64,000 bases of DNA from RGIG3159 sp034927685 (GCA_034927685.1 JAYFPO010000023.1:62001-126000), one strand, 5' to 3'. Counted from the first letter of the stretch, positions 41,917-51,291 are shown. A program made the numbers and translations. The notes: generated by a model not told the origin, from the sequence alone.

Positions 41917-43185
41917 CTACTCCGTCCCCGTCGCTTCCGCCAGCGTCGCCAGGTAATCAGCCTCGGTCATCAGATTCACGACCACGCTGTACGTCCCCAG
42001 CACGCCCACGTCGGTGTAGCCGTCCACGTAGATCGTCACGTTCTCTACCGTGTAGGTGCCCGCGACGTCGCTGACAGACCCGAGATCCACTACGGCACGG
42101 AGATTTGTCGATGTAACCTTTTCCATACTCGCGGCAGAGCCGCGAACCGAAGCCTGCAGCGACTGGGTCACCGCCTGCGCCACAAAGCCCGTCGGCACGT
42201 TGGTAAACTCAATGCTGCCAACCTTCAGTTTCGTTGTTTTCAGCCCACTGAGGGAAATCTTCACGGTTGCCTCGACCGTACCGCTCTGGTTGCTCACATT
42301 GTCCGGCAGAACAATCGGATACTCAACCGTCTGGTCTGCCTCCACCTTGGAAAGGTCCACAGTGGCCAGAATAATCTTATTCAGGCTGCTCAGCACCTTG
42401 CTGTCGCCGGACACCATCACGGTGGGCGGGTCGATCTCCAGGTTCACATCGGATTCCGTGGCGCCGCCGCCGGCCGTAAAGGCCACTGTCAGCGGCAGCT
42501 CTTTATACACGGCGACACTCATGGTCACGCTGACCCGGTCCATATCAGCAACCAGCCCTGTCGTACTTACCGCCTCGCCGGCGCTGTTGACCAGCGTGTA
42601 CGGCATTTCCTGGGTGGTTGTGGCATCCAGCTCCTGCGGATCCAGATTGATCATCGCGTAGCTGATATCCGCCACCTGGTCTTTCGTCCCGGTGACCGAG
42701 ACCGTGTCGAAGGCCGTCGTGATGCCCGCCAGCATATACCCGTCCTTCATGGAGCCCTCAAAGTTTGTTTTGACCGGGATCTCTCTGGTTTCCAGCTCTT
42801 CCACTGTAAAATCGATGGTGGAAGGCGTCTTTTGCTCAATGGTCAGACTGGTCGGCTGTATGGAGTTGGGATAAGTAATGGTATAGCTCCGGTTGTAGTC
42901 GCCAGCGGACTTAATTTTGGAGACGTCCACCGTCACCGTAATGTTGTCGTTTTCGAGCTGCGTCACCACCGTCCGCTTGCCGGTCACGCGAAGCGCGATC
43001 GTTGCGGAAGCGCCGTCTGTGATGGTCAGGCCCTGTTCCTGCAGTGTCTCGGTCCCGGAAAAGGTCACCGGAATGTTATAAATCGTCTGGGACAGCTCCG
43101 GGCTCACCACCGAGACCACATAGACCCACAGGACAAGCGCCGCGGCAACGGAAATCAGCAAACAAATCAGCTTATTCTTCTTCAT
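41917..43185 (-). CDS. cdaR: YbbR-domain regulator of diadenylate cyclase
   Basis: CdaR regulates CdaA from outside the membrane. The 422-residue protein has one N-terminal span (about 6-28, LICLLISVAAALVLWVYVV) and about four YbbR repeats, in a mostly beta, Thr/Val-rich sequence. The ATG at 43185 overlaps the cdaA stop. A cdaA-cdaR pair is standard, usually followed by glmM, which is not present here. Confidence 0.92.
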   Translation of the reverse strand: MKKNKLICLLISVAAALVLWVYVVSVVSPELSQTIYNIPVTFSGTETLQEQGLTITDGASATIALRVTGKRTVVTQLENDNITVTVDVSKIKSAGDYNRSYTITYPNSIQPTSLTIEQKTPSTIDFTVEELETREIPVKTNFEGSMKDGYMLAGITTAFDTVSVTGTKDQVADISYAMINLDPQELDATTTQEMPYTLVNSAGEAVSTTGLVADMDRVSVTMSVAVYKELPLTVAFTAGGGATESDVNLEIDPPTVMVSGDSKVLSSLNKIILATVDLSKVEADQTVEYPIVLPDNVSNQSGTVEATVKISLSGLKTTKLKVGSIEFTNVPTGFVAQAVTQSLQASVRGSAASMEKVTSTNLRAVVDLGSVSDVAGTYTVENVTIYVDGYTDVGVLGTYSVVVNLMTEADYLATLAEATGTE

Positions 43186-44086
43186 GACCACTGCCCTCAT
43201 TGCCATCGCCGGTCTTCTTCTGCGCGCTGTCCCGCCGGAACAGCCACGCACGCATCTTCTCGACCAGCGAATCTTCTTCCATTTCGTCCTGAATATGGCC
43301 GAGCTCCGTCTCCAGAATCTTCCGCAGCGTCTGCGGCGTCAGGGACCGCTTCAGCATACCGCCAACGGCCGCAGAAATGGTCCCCGTCTCCTCTGAGACA
43401 ACGACGACCACCGCGTCGGAGGCTTCGCTCATGCCGATGGCCGCGCGGTGGCGCGTACCGAGGTCACTGCTGATGGCGGTGTTCTCCGTCAGGGGCAGCA
43501 CACAGCCGGCGGCGGCAATCCGATCCTGCCGGATAATGACCGCGCCGTCGTGCAGCGAAGCTTTTGTGAAAAACAAATTGCGCAGCAGCTCCGCGGATAC
43601 CTCCGCATCGATCACGGTTCCGGACTTAAAGTAGTCGTCGAGCGCGATCTCCCGCTCGAACACAATCAAAACGCCGGTCCGCTCACGCGCCATGATCTCG
43701 CAGGCCGCCACCGTTCTGGCAATGACCTGCGAGGTGGCGTTCTGGCCGTTTCTCCGGTTGGTCAGCACCAGCAGCGACCGGTTGCCGACCCGCTCCAACG
43801 CGCGCCGCAGCTCCGGTTGAAAGACGATGACCAGCGCGATCACGCCAATTTCCAGAATTCTTGTCAGGATATAATTCAAAACGCGCATCTTAACCGCGCC
43901 GGTCAGCCAGGTGACCAGCAGCAGCAGGACAATCGCGGAGGCAATCCGGATGGCGCTGGAGGAACGAATCCGAAGTAATACCCCGTAGAATATCAGCGCG
44001 ACGATGGCAATATCAAGAATGTCAAAAAATCCAACGGTGGATATCATAGAGCGTGCGCTCTCAAAAAACGTCGCAAATGCAGTCAC
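43172..44086 (-). CDS. cdaA: Diadenylate cyclase CdaA
   Basis: CdaA makes c-di-AMP from two ATP, controlling potassium and cell-wall homeostasis. The 304-residue protein has three N-terminal spans and a DAC domain with the DGA motif at 180-182 (SLHDGAVII) and RHR at 212-214 (GTRHRAAIGMSE). It starts with GTG at 44086 after AGGTGA and has a strong promoter. It is coupled to cdaR by a 14-base overlap. Confidence 0.96.
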   Translation of the reverse strand: MTAFATFFESARSMISTVGFFDILDIAIVALIFYGVLLRIRSSSAIRIASAIVLLLLVTWLTGAVKMRVLNYILTRILEIGVIALVIVFQPELRRALERVGNRSLLVLTNRRNGQNATSQVIARTVAACEIMARERTGVLIVFEREIALDDYFKSGTVIDAEVSAELLRNLFFTKASLHDGAVIIRQDRIAAAGCVLPLTENTAISSDLGTRHRAAIGMSEASDAVVVVVSEETGTISAAVGGMLKRSLTPQTLRKILETELGHIQDEMEEDSLVEKMRAWLFRRDSAQKKTGDGNEGSGHEEE

Positions 44087-44121
44087 AGTCTCACCTACTT
44101 CTTTCAGGCAATTATTTTTAT

Positions 44122-44150
44122 ATTATAGCGGATTTCCCTCCCGATTACAA
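44122..44150 (-). promoter_or_regulatory. SigA promoter of cdaA-cdaR
   Basis: On the minus strand TTGTAA (44145-44150) and TATAAT (44122-44127) are 17 bases apart. The GTG start lies about 35 bases downstream. Confidence 0.82.
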
Positions 44151-44436
44151 GGGTAACCGTGGACGGATTTCGCGGTTCCCGCCTGTTTGCTTTGGCAGAT
44201 TGGGTCGCAAACCCACAAATTTATCCATTTTTTGTTTGCTTTTCCGGCACATTTGGGGAATTGATCAAAAGCAGCGCGGATTCCCCGTGATATTTCTCTC
44301 TGTCCCGCGCGGCCGCGGCAAAGGATTCGACCGTCCGGCCCGTCCGATGATCTTTTTTCGGCGCACGCCTTTTTTCCAGTAATTTTTCGCCGCCCGCCGC
44401 ATATACTGTGCAATATGCGCCTGGGAGGTGAAGCAA
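44151..44436. other. Intergenic region upstream of the 24-codon ORF
   Basis: 286 bases, with the cdaA leader nearby making a gap over 300 bases. It contains T-rich stretches and no supported gene. TATACT at 44402-44407 is a possible -10 for the short ORF, but no good -35 lies at the right distance. Confidence 0.35.
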
Positions 44437-44511
44437 ATGGAAGGTTACCCGCCGGGGGATCTGGACGAACTGATCTTCGGAGACGAAGAATATTGGGTCA
44501 GCTCCAAATGA
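44437..44511 (+). CDS. 24-residue acidic small ORF with own ribosome site and hairpin
   Basis: ATG at 44437 follows GGGAGGTGAAGCAA, a very good ribosome site. The product begins MEGYPPGDLDELIFGDEEYW and ends VSSK. A stem (44511-44534) begins at its last base, so the ORF looks like a complete small gene. It could be a real microprotein or a leader peptide upstream of prfB; prfB has its own promoter, so the first is more likely. No homologue is known to me. Confidence 0.55.
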   Translation: MEGYPPGDLDELIFGDEEYWVSSK

Positions 44512-44542
44512 AGGATGGAGGATTCTCCATCCTTCCCCCTTT
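44511..44542 (+). terminator. Hairpin after the 24-codon ORF
   Basis: AAGGATGGAG and CTCCATCCTT form a perfect 10-base stem around GATT, followed by CCCCCTTT. The T run is short. It ends at the prfB -35. Confidence 0.6.
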
Positions 44543-44568
44543 ACATGTGCGCATTTTTTCGGTATAAT
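44540..44568 (+). promoter_or_regulatory. SigA promoter of prfB
   Basis: TTTACA (44540-44545) and TATAAT (44563-44568) are 17 bases apart. Confidence 0.85.
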
Positions 44569-44605
44569 AGTTGCAAAAATCAGAAAAGCAACGAGAGTGA
44601 ACAAC

Positions 44606-45727
44606 ATGATTGAATTTGAAGAATACAAGGGAAAGCTGATCGATTTGCGCCCAAAGCTGATTGATCTGCGCGCTTCCCTCAACATTGACCACGCGCTGGA
44701 GGAGCTGGAGCGGCTTCACTCCATGCAGGAGTCCGAGGGTTTCTGGGACGACGCCGCCAAAAGTCAGAAGATTGCGCGCCAGACCAGGAATTATGAAAAT
44801 ACCGTCTCTGAATTCCGGCATATGGAGTCCCTCTGGGATGACCTGATGACCATTTGTGAAATGGCCCTGGAGGAGGATGACGGCTCCATGCTGGACGAGC
44901 TCCGTACCGGCTACGAAAAGCTGGAGACCAATATGGAAACCGCCCGCCTCGAAACGCTGCTCTCCGGCGAATACGACCAGAGCAACGCCATGGTCTCCTT
45001 CCACGCCGGTGCGGGAGGTACCGAGGCACAGGACTGGTGCCAGATGCTCTATCGGATGTACACCCACTGGGCGGAGAGCCACGGCTTTTCCTATAAGCTG
45101 CTCGACTATCAGGACGGCGACGAGGCAGGTACCAAGTCCGCCGACATCATGATCGAGGGTCCCAACGCCTATGGCTTTCTGAAGGGCGAGGCCGGCGTCC
45201 ACCGGCTGGTCCGCATCTCCCCGTTTGACGCCAACGCCCGCCGCCACACCTCCTTCTCCGCTGTCGAGGTCATCCCGGAAATCGACGACGACATGGAGGT
45301 GGAAATCCGCACCGAGGACATCGAGATGCAGGTCTACCGTTCCTCCGGCGCGGGCGGTCAGCATATCAACAAGACTTCCTCCGCCGTCCGGCTGATCCAC
45401 AAGCCCACCGGCATCGTGGTGTCCTGCCAGACCCAGCGGGATCAGTTCCAAAACAAGGCAACCTGTATGAAAATGCTCCGCTCCAAGCTGGTGGAGATCA
45501 AGGAGCGGGAGCATCTGGAGAAGATCTCCGACATCAAGGGCGTGCAGCAGAAGATCGAATGGGGCAGCCAGATTCGGAACTACGTCTTTATGCCCTACAC
45601 ACTGGTCAAGGATACGCGCACCGGCTACGAGACCTCCAATATTGCCTCCGTCATGGACGGCGATCTCGACGGCTTTATCAACGCCTACCTGACCTGCGCG
45701 GCCACAGGGACCTGGGTCACAAAATAA
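44606..45727 (+). CDS. prfB: Peptide chain release factor 2
   Basis: RF2 releases peptides at UGA and UAA. The 373-residue protein has the GGQ motif in SSGAGGQHINKTSSAVR and the RF2-type recognition region. Codons are continuous: the site of the usual +1 programmed frameshift (CUU UGA C) reads CTCAAC near 44676, so the autoregulatory frameshift is absent. The ATG at 44606 is preferred to a GTG three codons upstream; the ribosome site (GAGAG) is weak for either. Confidence 0.95.
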   Translation: MIEFEEYKGKLIDLRPKLIDLRASLNIDHALEELERLHSMQESEGFWDDAAKSQKIARQTRNYENTVSEFRHMESLWDDLMTICEMALEEDDGSMLDELRTGYEKLETNMETARLETLLSGEYDQSNAMVSFHAGAGGTEAQDWCQMLYRMYTHWAESHGFSYKLLDYQDGDEAGTKSADIMIEGPNAYGFLKGEAGVHRLVRISPFDANARRHTSFSAVEVIPEIDDDMEVEIRTEDIEMQVYRSSGAGGQHINKTSSAVRLIHKPTGIVVSCQTQRDQFQNKATCMKMLRSKLVEIKEREHLEKISDIKGVQQKIEWGSQIRNYVFMPYTLVKDTRTGYETSNIASVMDGDLDGFINAYLTCAATGTWVTK

Positions 45728-45746
45728 ATAATTTCCGGATTGCCTC

Positions 45747-45775
45747 TTGCCATTATTTTGTTTTTATGTTATGAT
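45747..45775 (+). promoter_or_regulatory. SigA promoter of secG
   Basis: TTGCCA (45747-45752) and TATGAT (45770-45775) are 17 bases apart. Confidence 0.82.
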
Positions 45776-45829
45776 AGCCCCTGCATTATGGAAATATTCC
45801 CTGCAATCGACTTTGGAGGTTTCAATCAT

Positions 45830-46069
45830 ATGGATAAGCTTACGTTAGTCACCATGATCGTTCAGGTTGTCTGCGCAGTTGTGCTGATCGTCGTCATCGC
45901 CTTGCAGTCCGGCAAGAGCGCTGGCCTTTCCGGCGCCATCAGCGGCGGTAGCTCTGAAAATTTTCTGACCAAGGGCAAAAACAGAACCGTTGACGCAAAG
46001 CTGGCCTCCGTCACCAAGTGGATTGCAGGTTTGTTTATGCTTCTGACGTTCATTCTGAATCTGCTTTAA
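45830..46069 (+). CDS. secG: Preprotein translocase subunit SecG
   Basis: SecG is the small accessory subunit of the SecYEG channel. The 79-residue protein has two membrane spans separated by the family motif LQSGKSAGLSGAISGG. ATG at 45830 is 9 bases after GGAGGT; earlier in-frame codons contain the ribosome site. The family is usually next to rnr and smpB; here it stands alone. Confidence 0.94.
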   Translation: MDKLTLVTMIVQVVCAVVLIVVIALQSGKSAGLSGAISGGSSENFLTKGKNRTVDAKLASVTKWIAGLFMLLTFILNLL

Positions 46070-46078
46070 GCTGCTGCA

Positions 46079-46117
46079 AAATGCGGTGTGATCTAAGGAT
46101 CACACCGCATTTTTTTA
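46079..46117. terminator. Intrinsic terminator after secG, usable by spoIID
   Basis: AAATGCGGTGTGATC pairs with GATCACACCGCATTT around TAAG, followed by a T run on the plus strand and a shorter one on the minus strand. It lies between the convergent secG and spoIID. Confidence 0.92.
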
Positions 46118-47131
46118 TGACAGCTTCCGGATCTCCGTGCCGGTGTAGTAATGCAGCAGAATATCCAGATAGCTCTGTCCCGCCGCCGCCATGGTATTGG
46201 CGCCGTACTGGCTCATGCCGACGCCGTGGCCGCTCCCTGTCACTTCAAACACAATGCTGTCCGCCGTTACCGCGACGCGGAACCGGGCCGACGGCAGCGA
46301 AAAAATGCTGCGGAGCGTCGTACCGCTGTAGGAAACGCCGCCGATGGTCATGCTGTCCACTGCGCCGCCCGCCGTGTACGCCGTCTCTCCGAACCAGGAC
46401 GCCGGATTCCCGGTCAGATCCGATTTTGGCAGCGCCTGTCGGAAGGTCTCGAGCGGAATCTTCTGCTCCGTCACCTCTGCGGACTCGGGGCTGGAAACCG
46501 GCTGCAAATAGGAAATCTCTCCGCCCCAGACCGCCGCGGCCGCCTCGGTGCTGCCGCCGGTGCTGGAGAAGTAGACCGCCTCGATCAGGTCGCCGTCACA
46601 GACGATGACCTCGCCGTCCGTGGCCTCCACGGCACTTTCCACTTTTTTCATGGCTGCCTCGTAGCCGTCGCCGTAGACCTCCGCTCCCTCTTCTTCGCTC
46701 AGATAACACTGGCAGCAGGCGGGATCGCCGCAGACGTCGGCGTTTTCATGCGCGCCGCCGCGCTGCACCAGGCGTACGGTGAAGGTCCTGGCGGCTACGG
46801 CCTGGGCCTTCAGCGCCTCAGTCTCGAAGGACGCCGGCATCTCCTGCAGCACAACGCCCACGAGGTAGTCGTGGAGCGTCAGTGACGTGACGGTCCCCTG
46901 GTCCAACAGCCGTACCGTGACGGCGTCATCGTAATAGGCCGTCCCGGTTTCCGCCTCGGTAGTCTCCGGCGCGGCGGTTTCCGTCTCCGCCGCATCGGCC
47001 TCCGTTTCCGGCGCGGCGGTCTCCGCCAGCACCGTCTCCTCCGGCAGCGCAAAACTTTCCGGCACCAGCACCGCCGGCATTGCCACGGTCAGCGCAGCGG
47101 CCAGCAGTCCGGCCAAAATAATCGTACCCAT
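46115..47131 (-). CDS. spoIID: Stage II sporulation protein D
   Basis: SpoIID is a lytic transglycosylase needed for septal peptidoglycan removal during engulfment. The 338-residue protein has an N-terminal span and a Pro/Glu/Thr-rich linker. The SpoIID/LytB domain carries catalytic Glu97 (VVLQEMPASFETEALKAQA), a cysteine zinc cluster (CGDPACCQC, Cys134-142), STGGSTE and GHGVGMSQYGA. ATG at 47131 follows GGAGGG. Confidence 0.95.
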   Translation of the reverse strand: MGTIILAGLLAAALTVAMPAVLVPESFALPEETVLAETAAPETEADAAETETAAPETTEAETGTAYYDDAVTVRLLDQGTVTSLTLHDYLVGVVLQEMPASFETEALKAQAVAARTFTVRLVQRGGAHENADVCGDPACCQCYLSEEEGAEVYGDGYEAAMKKVESAVEATDGEVIVCDGDLIEAVYFSSTGGSTEAAAAVWGGEISYLQPVSSPESAEVTEQKIPLETFRQALPKSDLTGNPASWFGETAYTAGGAVDSMTIGGVSYSGTTLRSIFSLPSARFRVAVTADSIVFEVTGSGHGVGMSQYGANTMAAAGQSYLDILLHYYTGTEIRKLS

Positions 47132-47191
47132 TTTTAATTCCCTCCATCGTAATTGTTTCCTGTTTTTTCCAGTTTTACTCCTGTCTTTGGC

Positions 47192-47220
47192 TTGCCCACA
47201 GGCTGTCCATCCGGTATACT
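47192..47220 (+). promoter_or_regulatory. SigA promoter of recG
   Basis: TTGCCC (47192-47197) and TATACT (47215-47220) are 17 bases apart. Confidence 0.75.
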
Positions 47221-47253
47221 ATACGTATGCCGAAGAGATGGGAGGAATTCCGC

Positions 47254-49299
47254 ATGGCGGACCTATACGATAATATCACCGTGCTGCCAAAGATCGGGCA
47301 GAAAAAGGCGGCGCTGTTTGCCGCTCTGGGCGTCCGTACGGTCTATGACCTTCTTTCCTATTTTCCGCGCGCCTATGAGGATCGGACGCATCTCTGCCAA
47401 ATTGCGGCGCTGGAGCCCGGCGCACCCGCCTGCTTTGCGGCCATGGTGGTCTCGGAGCCACGAACCTCACACATCCGCACGGGACTGGATCTTACCAGGG
47501 TTCAGGTCGCCGATCAGACCGGACGGCTGACGCTGACCTTTTTCAACCAGCGCTTTTCCGCGGGTACGCTGCGCTACGGCGAACGCTATCTCTTCTACGG
47601 CGCCATGGATGGCGGCTTTACCGGCACAGGAATGCTGAATCCGGTGTTCGAGCCGCTGGCGCAGAGCGGCACCGTAACCAACTGTATCCTTCCGATTTAC
47701 CCGTTGACCGCCGGGCTTACCAACAAGACCGTCCTGCGCACCGTCCAGATGGCAATTGACACCTGCCTGGCAGATCTGCCGGAGCTGCTGCCGGGGCGCG
47801 TGCTGACACGGTATGCTCTTTGCGATGTGCAGACTGCCTATCGGGAAATTCACATGCCAAGCTCCTTCGACGCTCTGGAAATAGCGAAGCGGCGGCTGAT
47901 TTTCGAAGAATTTTTCGTCTTTTCCTGCGGGCTTTCCCTGCTGCGGGCCAGACGCGTCCGGGAACATCGGGACCCGATGGAACATACGGACCTGCGCGAT
48001 TTCTACGCCGCCCTGCCCTTTGCGCTCACCGGTGCGCAGCGGCGGGCCATTCAGGAGATCCTCGGTGATTTTTGCCGCCCTCAGCCCATGAACCGCCTCC
48101 TGCAGGGCGATGTTGGCAGCGGCAAAACCATGGTGGCCGCCGCCGCCATCGTCAGCGCCGCCAAAAACGGCCTGCAATCCGCCCTGATGGCCCCGACAGA
48201 AATTCTGGCCGAGCAGCACTACCGCACGCTGCTGCCGCTGCTCGGCGCGCTCGGCGTCTCCGTCTGCCTGCTGACCGGCTCCCTGCCCGCCGCAGCGAAG
48301 CGGGCCGTCAAGGAGTCGCTCGCCTCGGGCGACTGCTCCTTGGTCATCGGCACGCACGCGCTGATCTCGCGGGACGTCCGCTACCGGAATCTCGGCCTCG
48401 TGGTCACCGACGAGCAGCACAGATTCGGCGTGTCGCAGCGGACCGCCCTCTCGGAAAAAGGGCCCAGCCCTCACCAGCTGATCATGTCGGCCACGCCGAT
48501 TCCCCGGACGCTGGCGCTGATTCTCTACGGTGATCTGGACGTCTCCCTGCTGGACGAGAAGCCCGCCGGTCGAAAGGACGTGGATACCTTTCTTGTCGGC
48601 GAAGCCATGCGCCCCCGCATCAACGCCTTCATCAGGCGGCAGGTGTCGGAGGGCCATCAGGTGTTCGTCGTCTGCCCGGCGGTGGAGGATTCCGAGGAAA
48701 ATGACCTCAAATCCGTAGAACTCTGGGCGGAGACGCTGCAAAAAACGGTCTTTCCCGATCTGCGGGTCGGCCTGCTGCACGGCCGGATGAAAGGCGCGGA
48801 AAAGGACGAAACCATGGGCGCGTTTGCCCACGGGGACTTCGACATTCTGGTCGCGACCACCGTCATTGAGGTGGGCGTAGACGTCCCGGGCGCCACGCTG
48901 ATGGTCATTGAAAACGCCGACCGCTTTGGACTCTCCCAGCTTCACCAGCTCAGGGGCCGCGTGGGCCGGAGCAGCGACCAGTCCTATTGCGTGCTCTTTA
49001 CCAGCCAAAAAAACGCGGAAACGCTGCAGCGGCTCAAAACCTTTTGTCAAACGAATGACGGCTTCCGCATTGCCGAGGCCGATCTGTCCCAGCGGGGCCC
49101 CGGCGATTTCTTTGGCTCCCGACAGAGCGGCCTGCCGGTTTTCCGGGTCGCCAGCCTGACCGAGGACCTCTCCGCGCTGACCGAGGCCAAGGAGGCGGCC
49201 GACGACTATCTGCGGCAGGAGGGCGGCTTTCCCGACGCCGAACCGCTGCGAAACCGGATCGCCGCCCTGTTTTCCGATGTGTCCGGCGCACTCAATTGA
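47254..49299 (+). CDS. recG: ATP-dependent DNA helicase RecG
   Basis: RecG remodels branched DNA at stalled forks. The 681-residue protein has an N-terminal wedge OB domain, Walker A LLQGDVGSGKTMVA, the DEQH box (VVTDEQHRFGV), MSATPIPRT, and helicase C motifs (VATTVIEVGVDVPGAT, RGRVGRS). The TRG motif lies near the C terminus. ATG at 47254 follows GGGAGG. It diverges from spoIID. Confidence 0.97.
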   Translation: MADLYDNITVLPKIGQKKAALFAALGVRTVYDLLSYFPRAYEDRTHLCQIAALEPGAPACFAAMVVSEPRTSHIRTGLDLTRVQVADQTGRLTLTFFNQRFSAGTLRYGERYLFYGAMDGGFTGTGMLNPVFEPLAQSGTVTNCILPIYPLTAGLTNKTVLRTVQMAIDTCLADLPELLPGRVLTRYALCDVQTAYREIHMPSSFDALEIAKRRLIFEEFFVFSCGLSLLRARRVREHRDPMEHTDLRDFYAALPFALTGAQRRAIQEILGDFCRPQPMNRLLQGDVGSGKTMVAAAAIVSAAKNGLQSALMAPTEILAEQHYRTLLPLLGALGVSVCLLTGSLPAAAKRAVKESLASGDCSLVIGTHALISRDVRYRNLGLVVTDEQHRFGVSQRTALSEKGPSPHQLIMSATPIPRTLALILYGDLDVSLLDEKPAGRKDVDTFLVGEAMRPRINAFIRRQVSEGHQVFVVCPAVEDSEENDLKSVELWAETLQKTVFPDLRVGLLHGRMKGAEKDETMGAFAHGDFDILVATTVIEVGVDVPGATLMVIENADRFGLSQLHQLRGRVGRSSDQSYCVLFTSQKNAETLQRLKTFCQTNDGFRIAEADLSQRGPGDFFGSRQSGLPVFRVASLTEDLSALTEAKEAADDYLRQEGGFPDAEPLRNRIAALFSDVSGALN

Positions 49300-49307
49300 T
49301 TTTTCTG

Positions 49308-49336
49308 TTGTAAGCCGGGGGTTTTTGTTGTAGAAT
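49308..49336 (+). promoter_or_regulatory. SigA promoter of the C_GCAxxG_C_C gene and gpmI
   Basis: TTGTAA (49308-49313) and TAGAAT (49331-49336) are 17 bases apart, just after the recG stop. Confidence 0.72.
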
Positions 49337-49363
49337 AGATTGACTCAAAACAGGAGGGATCCC

Positions 49364-49732
49364 ATGAGCGATTCGGAAAAAGCCGTTCTGCTGCACGAGC
49401 AGCAGGGCGATAACTGCTGTCAGGCTGTGCTCTGCGCTGCCTGCGGCCACTGCGGCCTGGACGAAGAGACCGCTTATCGGCTTGGCGCGTTTTTCGGCAG
49501 CGGGATGCGCCGCGGCGAGGTCTGCGGCAGCGTCACCGGCGCACTCATGGTGCTCGGGCTGCAATACGGCGATGAAAATAACCGAAAATGTCAAATGTCC
49601 AAGGAGTTTTTAACAGCGTTCGAGTCGCGATTCGGTTCCCTGCTCTGCCGGGACCTGAAACGCGGAGAGCAAAAAGCGAGCTGTGCGGAGCTGATCGCAT
49701 ACGCCGCGGATTATCTGGAGGAACATCTATGA
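49364..49732 (+). CDS. C_GCAxxG_C_C family protein
   Basis: A 122-residue cysteine-rich protein of the C_GCAxxG_C_C (redox-active disulfide-type) family. It has NCCQAVLCAACGHCG, FGSGMRRGEVCGSVTGA and later single cysteines (CQM, LCRDL, SCAEL). The role is unknown; members have been proposed to bind metal or take part in redox. AGGAGGG lies 4 bases before the ATG. The stop overlaps gpmI in ATGA. Confidence 0.88.
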   Translation: MSDSEKAVLLHEQQGDNCCQAVLCAACGHCGLDEETAYRLGAFFGSGMRRGEVCGSVTGALMVLGLQYGDENNRKCQMSKEFLTAFESRFGSLLCRDLKRGEQKASCAELIAYAADYLEEHL

Positions 49733-51291
49733 AACCCATTGTACTCATCATCATGGACGGCGTTGGCCGCGGCGACGGCGGGCCCGGCGACGCGGTCGCG
49801 CAGGCGAACACCCCCAACCTGGACCGGCTGTTCGCAACCTGCCCCTATACCTGGCTGAAGGCCCACGGCCTCGCCGTCGGCCTGCCCTCCGACGAGGATA
49901 TGGGCAACTCCGAAGTCGGTCATAACGCGCTCGGCTGCGGCCAGGTCTATTCCCAGGGCGCAAAGCTGGTGGAGGCGTCCATCGAGACCGGCGCGCTGTT
50001 CCAGTCCGAAACCTGGAAGTCGCTTATTCAGAACTGCCTGGATCACGACAAGGCATTTCACTTTCTCGGCCTGCTGTCCGACGGTAACGTCCATTCCAAC
50101 ATCTCCCATCTCTTCGCCCTGCTGCGCGAGGCAAAATCGGCCGGCGTCAAACGGGCCTACTGCCACATTCTGCTGGACGGCCGCGACGTGCCCGCCACCT
50201 CCGCGCTCGAGTACGTCGCGCAGCTGGAGAATGTGCTCGCCGCGCTGAACGGCGGGGACTACACCTACAAAATCGCCTCCGGCGGCGGCCGCATGACCAT
50301 CACCATGGACCGCTACCAGGCCAACTGGAGCATGGTGGAGCAAGGCTGGAAAACCCACGTTCTCGGCGAAGGGCGTCAGTTTGCCTCCGCGAAGGACGCC
50401 ATTGAGACCTACCGGCAGGAAACCGGCTGCATTGACCAGGATCTGCCCGCCTTTGTCATCGCCGAAAACGGCCGGCCCGTCGGCCCCGTCGCGAACGGCG
50501 ACAGCGTTGTGCTCATCAACTTCCGGGGCGACCGGGCGCAGGAAATTTCCCTTGCCTTCGACCGCAGGGAGTTCCCCTACTTCGACCGTCCGGGTTATAC
50601 CGGCGTACACTTTGCGGGTATGCTCCAGTACGACGGCGACCTCAAAATCCCCGAGCATTTTCTCGTGCAGCCGCCGGTCATCAAAAACACGCTGACCGAG
50701 GTGCTCTGCAAGCACGGCGTGCGGGAATACGCCCTGTCCGAAACCCAGAAGTTCGGCCATGTGACCTACTTCTGGAACGGCAACCGCTCCGGCAAGGTGG
50801 ACGAACGCCTTGAAACCTATGAGGAAATCCCCTCCGACATCTGTCCGTTTGAGCAAAAGCCGAAGATGAAGGCAGCGGAGATCACTGACGCCATGGTCGG
50901 GGCCATGGCCTCCGGGCACTACGATTTTCTGCGCTGCAACTTCCCGAACGGCGACATGGTAGGTCACACCGGCGTATTTGACGCCGTCATCACCGCGATG
51001 GAGGCGGTCGACGCAGGCGTCGGCCGGATCCTGAAGGCCGCCGATCAGTACGGCTATATCGTGCTCGTCACCGCCGACCACGGCAACGCCGACCAGATGA
51101 CCGAGACCAAGAAGGGCACGACCTCCATCCGCACCGCCCATTCCCTGAATCCGGTGCCCTTTATCCTCTATGCGCCCGGCGAACACTACGCGTTCAAGGA
51201 CGGCGCCTACGGTCTGTCCAACGTCGCGCCCACCATTGTGAAGATGATGGGTTTCGAAGCGCCCGCCTGCTGGGACGCTTCCATGATCTGA
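49729..51291 (+). CDS. gpmI: 2,3-bisphosphoglycerate-independent phosphoglycerate mutase
   Basis: GpmI interconverts 3- and 2-phosphoglycerate using two Mn ions. The 520-residue protein has IIMDGVGRG, the phospho-serine loop DMGNSEVGHNALG (Ser61), LDGRDVPATSA, FRGDRAQEIS and TADHGNADQM. It is coupled to the gene upstream by ATGA. It has a terminator but no other glycolytic gene nearby. Confidence 0.97.
   Translation: MKPIVLIIMDGVGRGDGGPGDAVAQANTPNLDRLFATCPYTWLKAHGLAVGLPSDEDMGNSEVGHNALGCGQVYSQGAKLVEASIETGALFQSETWKSLIQNCLDHDKAFHFLGLLSDGNVHSNISHLFALLREAKSAGVKRAYCHILLDGRDVPATSALEYVAQLENVLAALNGGDYTYKIASGGGRMTITMDRYQANWSMVEQGWKTHVLGEGRQFASAKDAIETYRQETGCIDQDLPAFVIAENGRPVGPVANGDSVVLINFRGDRAQEISLAFDRREFPYFDRPGYTGVHFAGMLQYDGDLKIPEHFLVQPPVIKNTLTEVLCKHGVREYALSETQKFGHVTYFWNGNRSGKVDERLETYEEIPSDICPFEQKPKMKAAEITDAMVGAMASGHYDFLRCNFPNGDMVGHTGVFDAVITAMEAVDAGVGRILKAADQYGYIVLVTADHGNADQMTETKKGTTSIRTAHSLNPVPFILYAPGEHYAFKDGAYGLSNVAPTIVKMMGFEAPACWDASMI

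Noticed and set aside
45789..45829. Earlier in-frame ATG start for secG
   Set aside because: The ribosome site GGAGGT lies between that ATG and 45830, so the longer start is unlikely.
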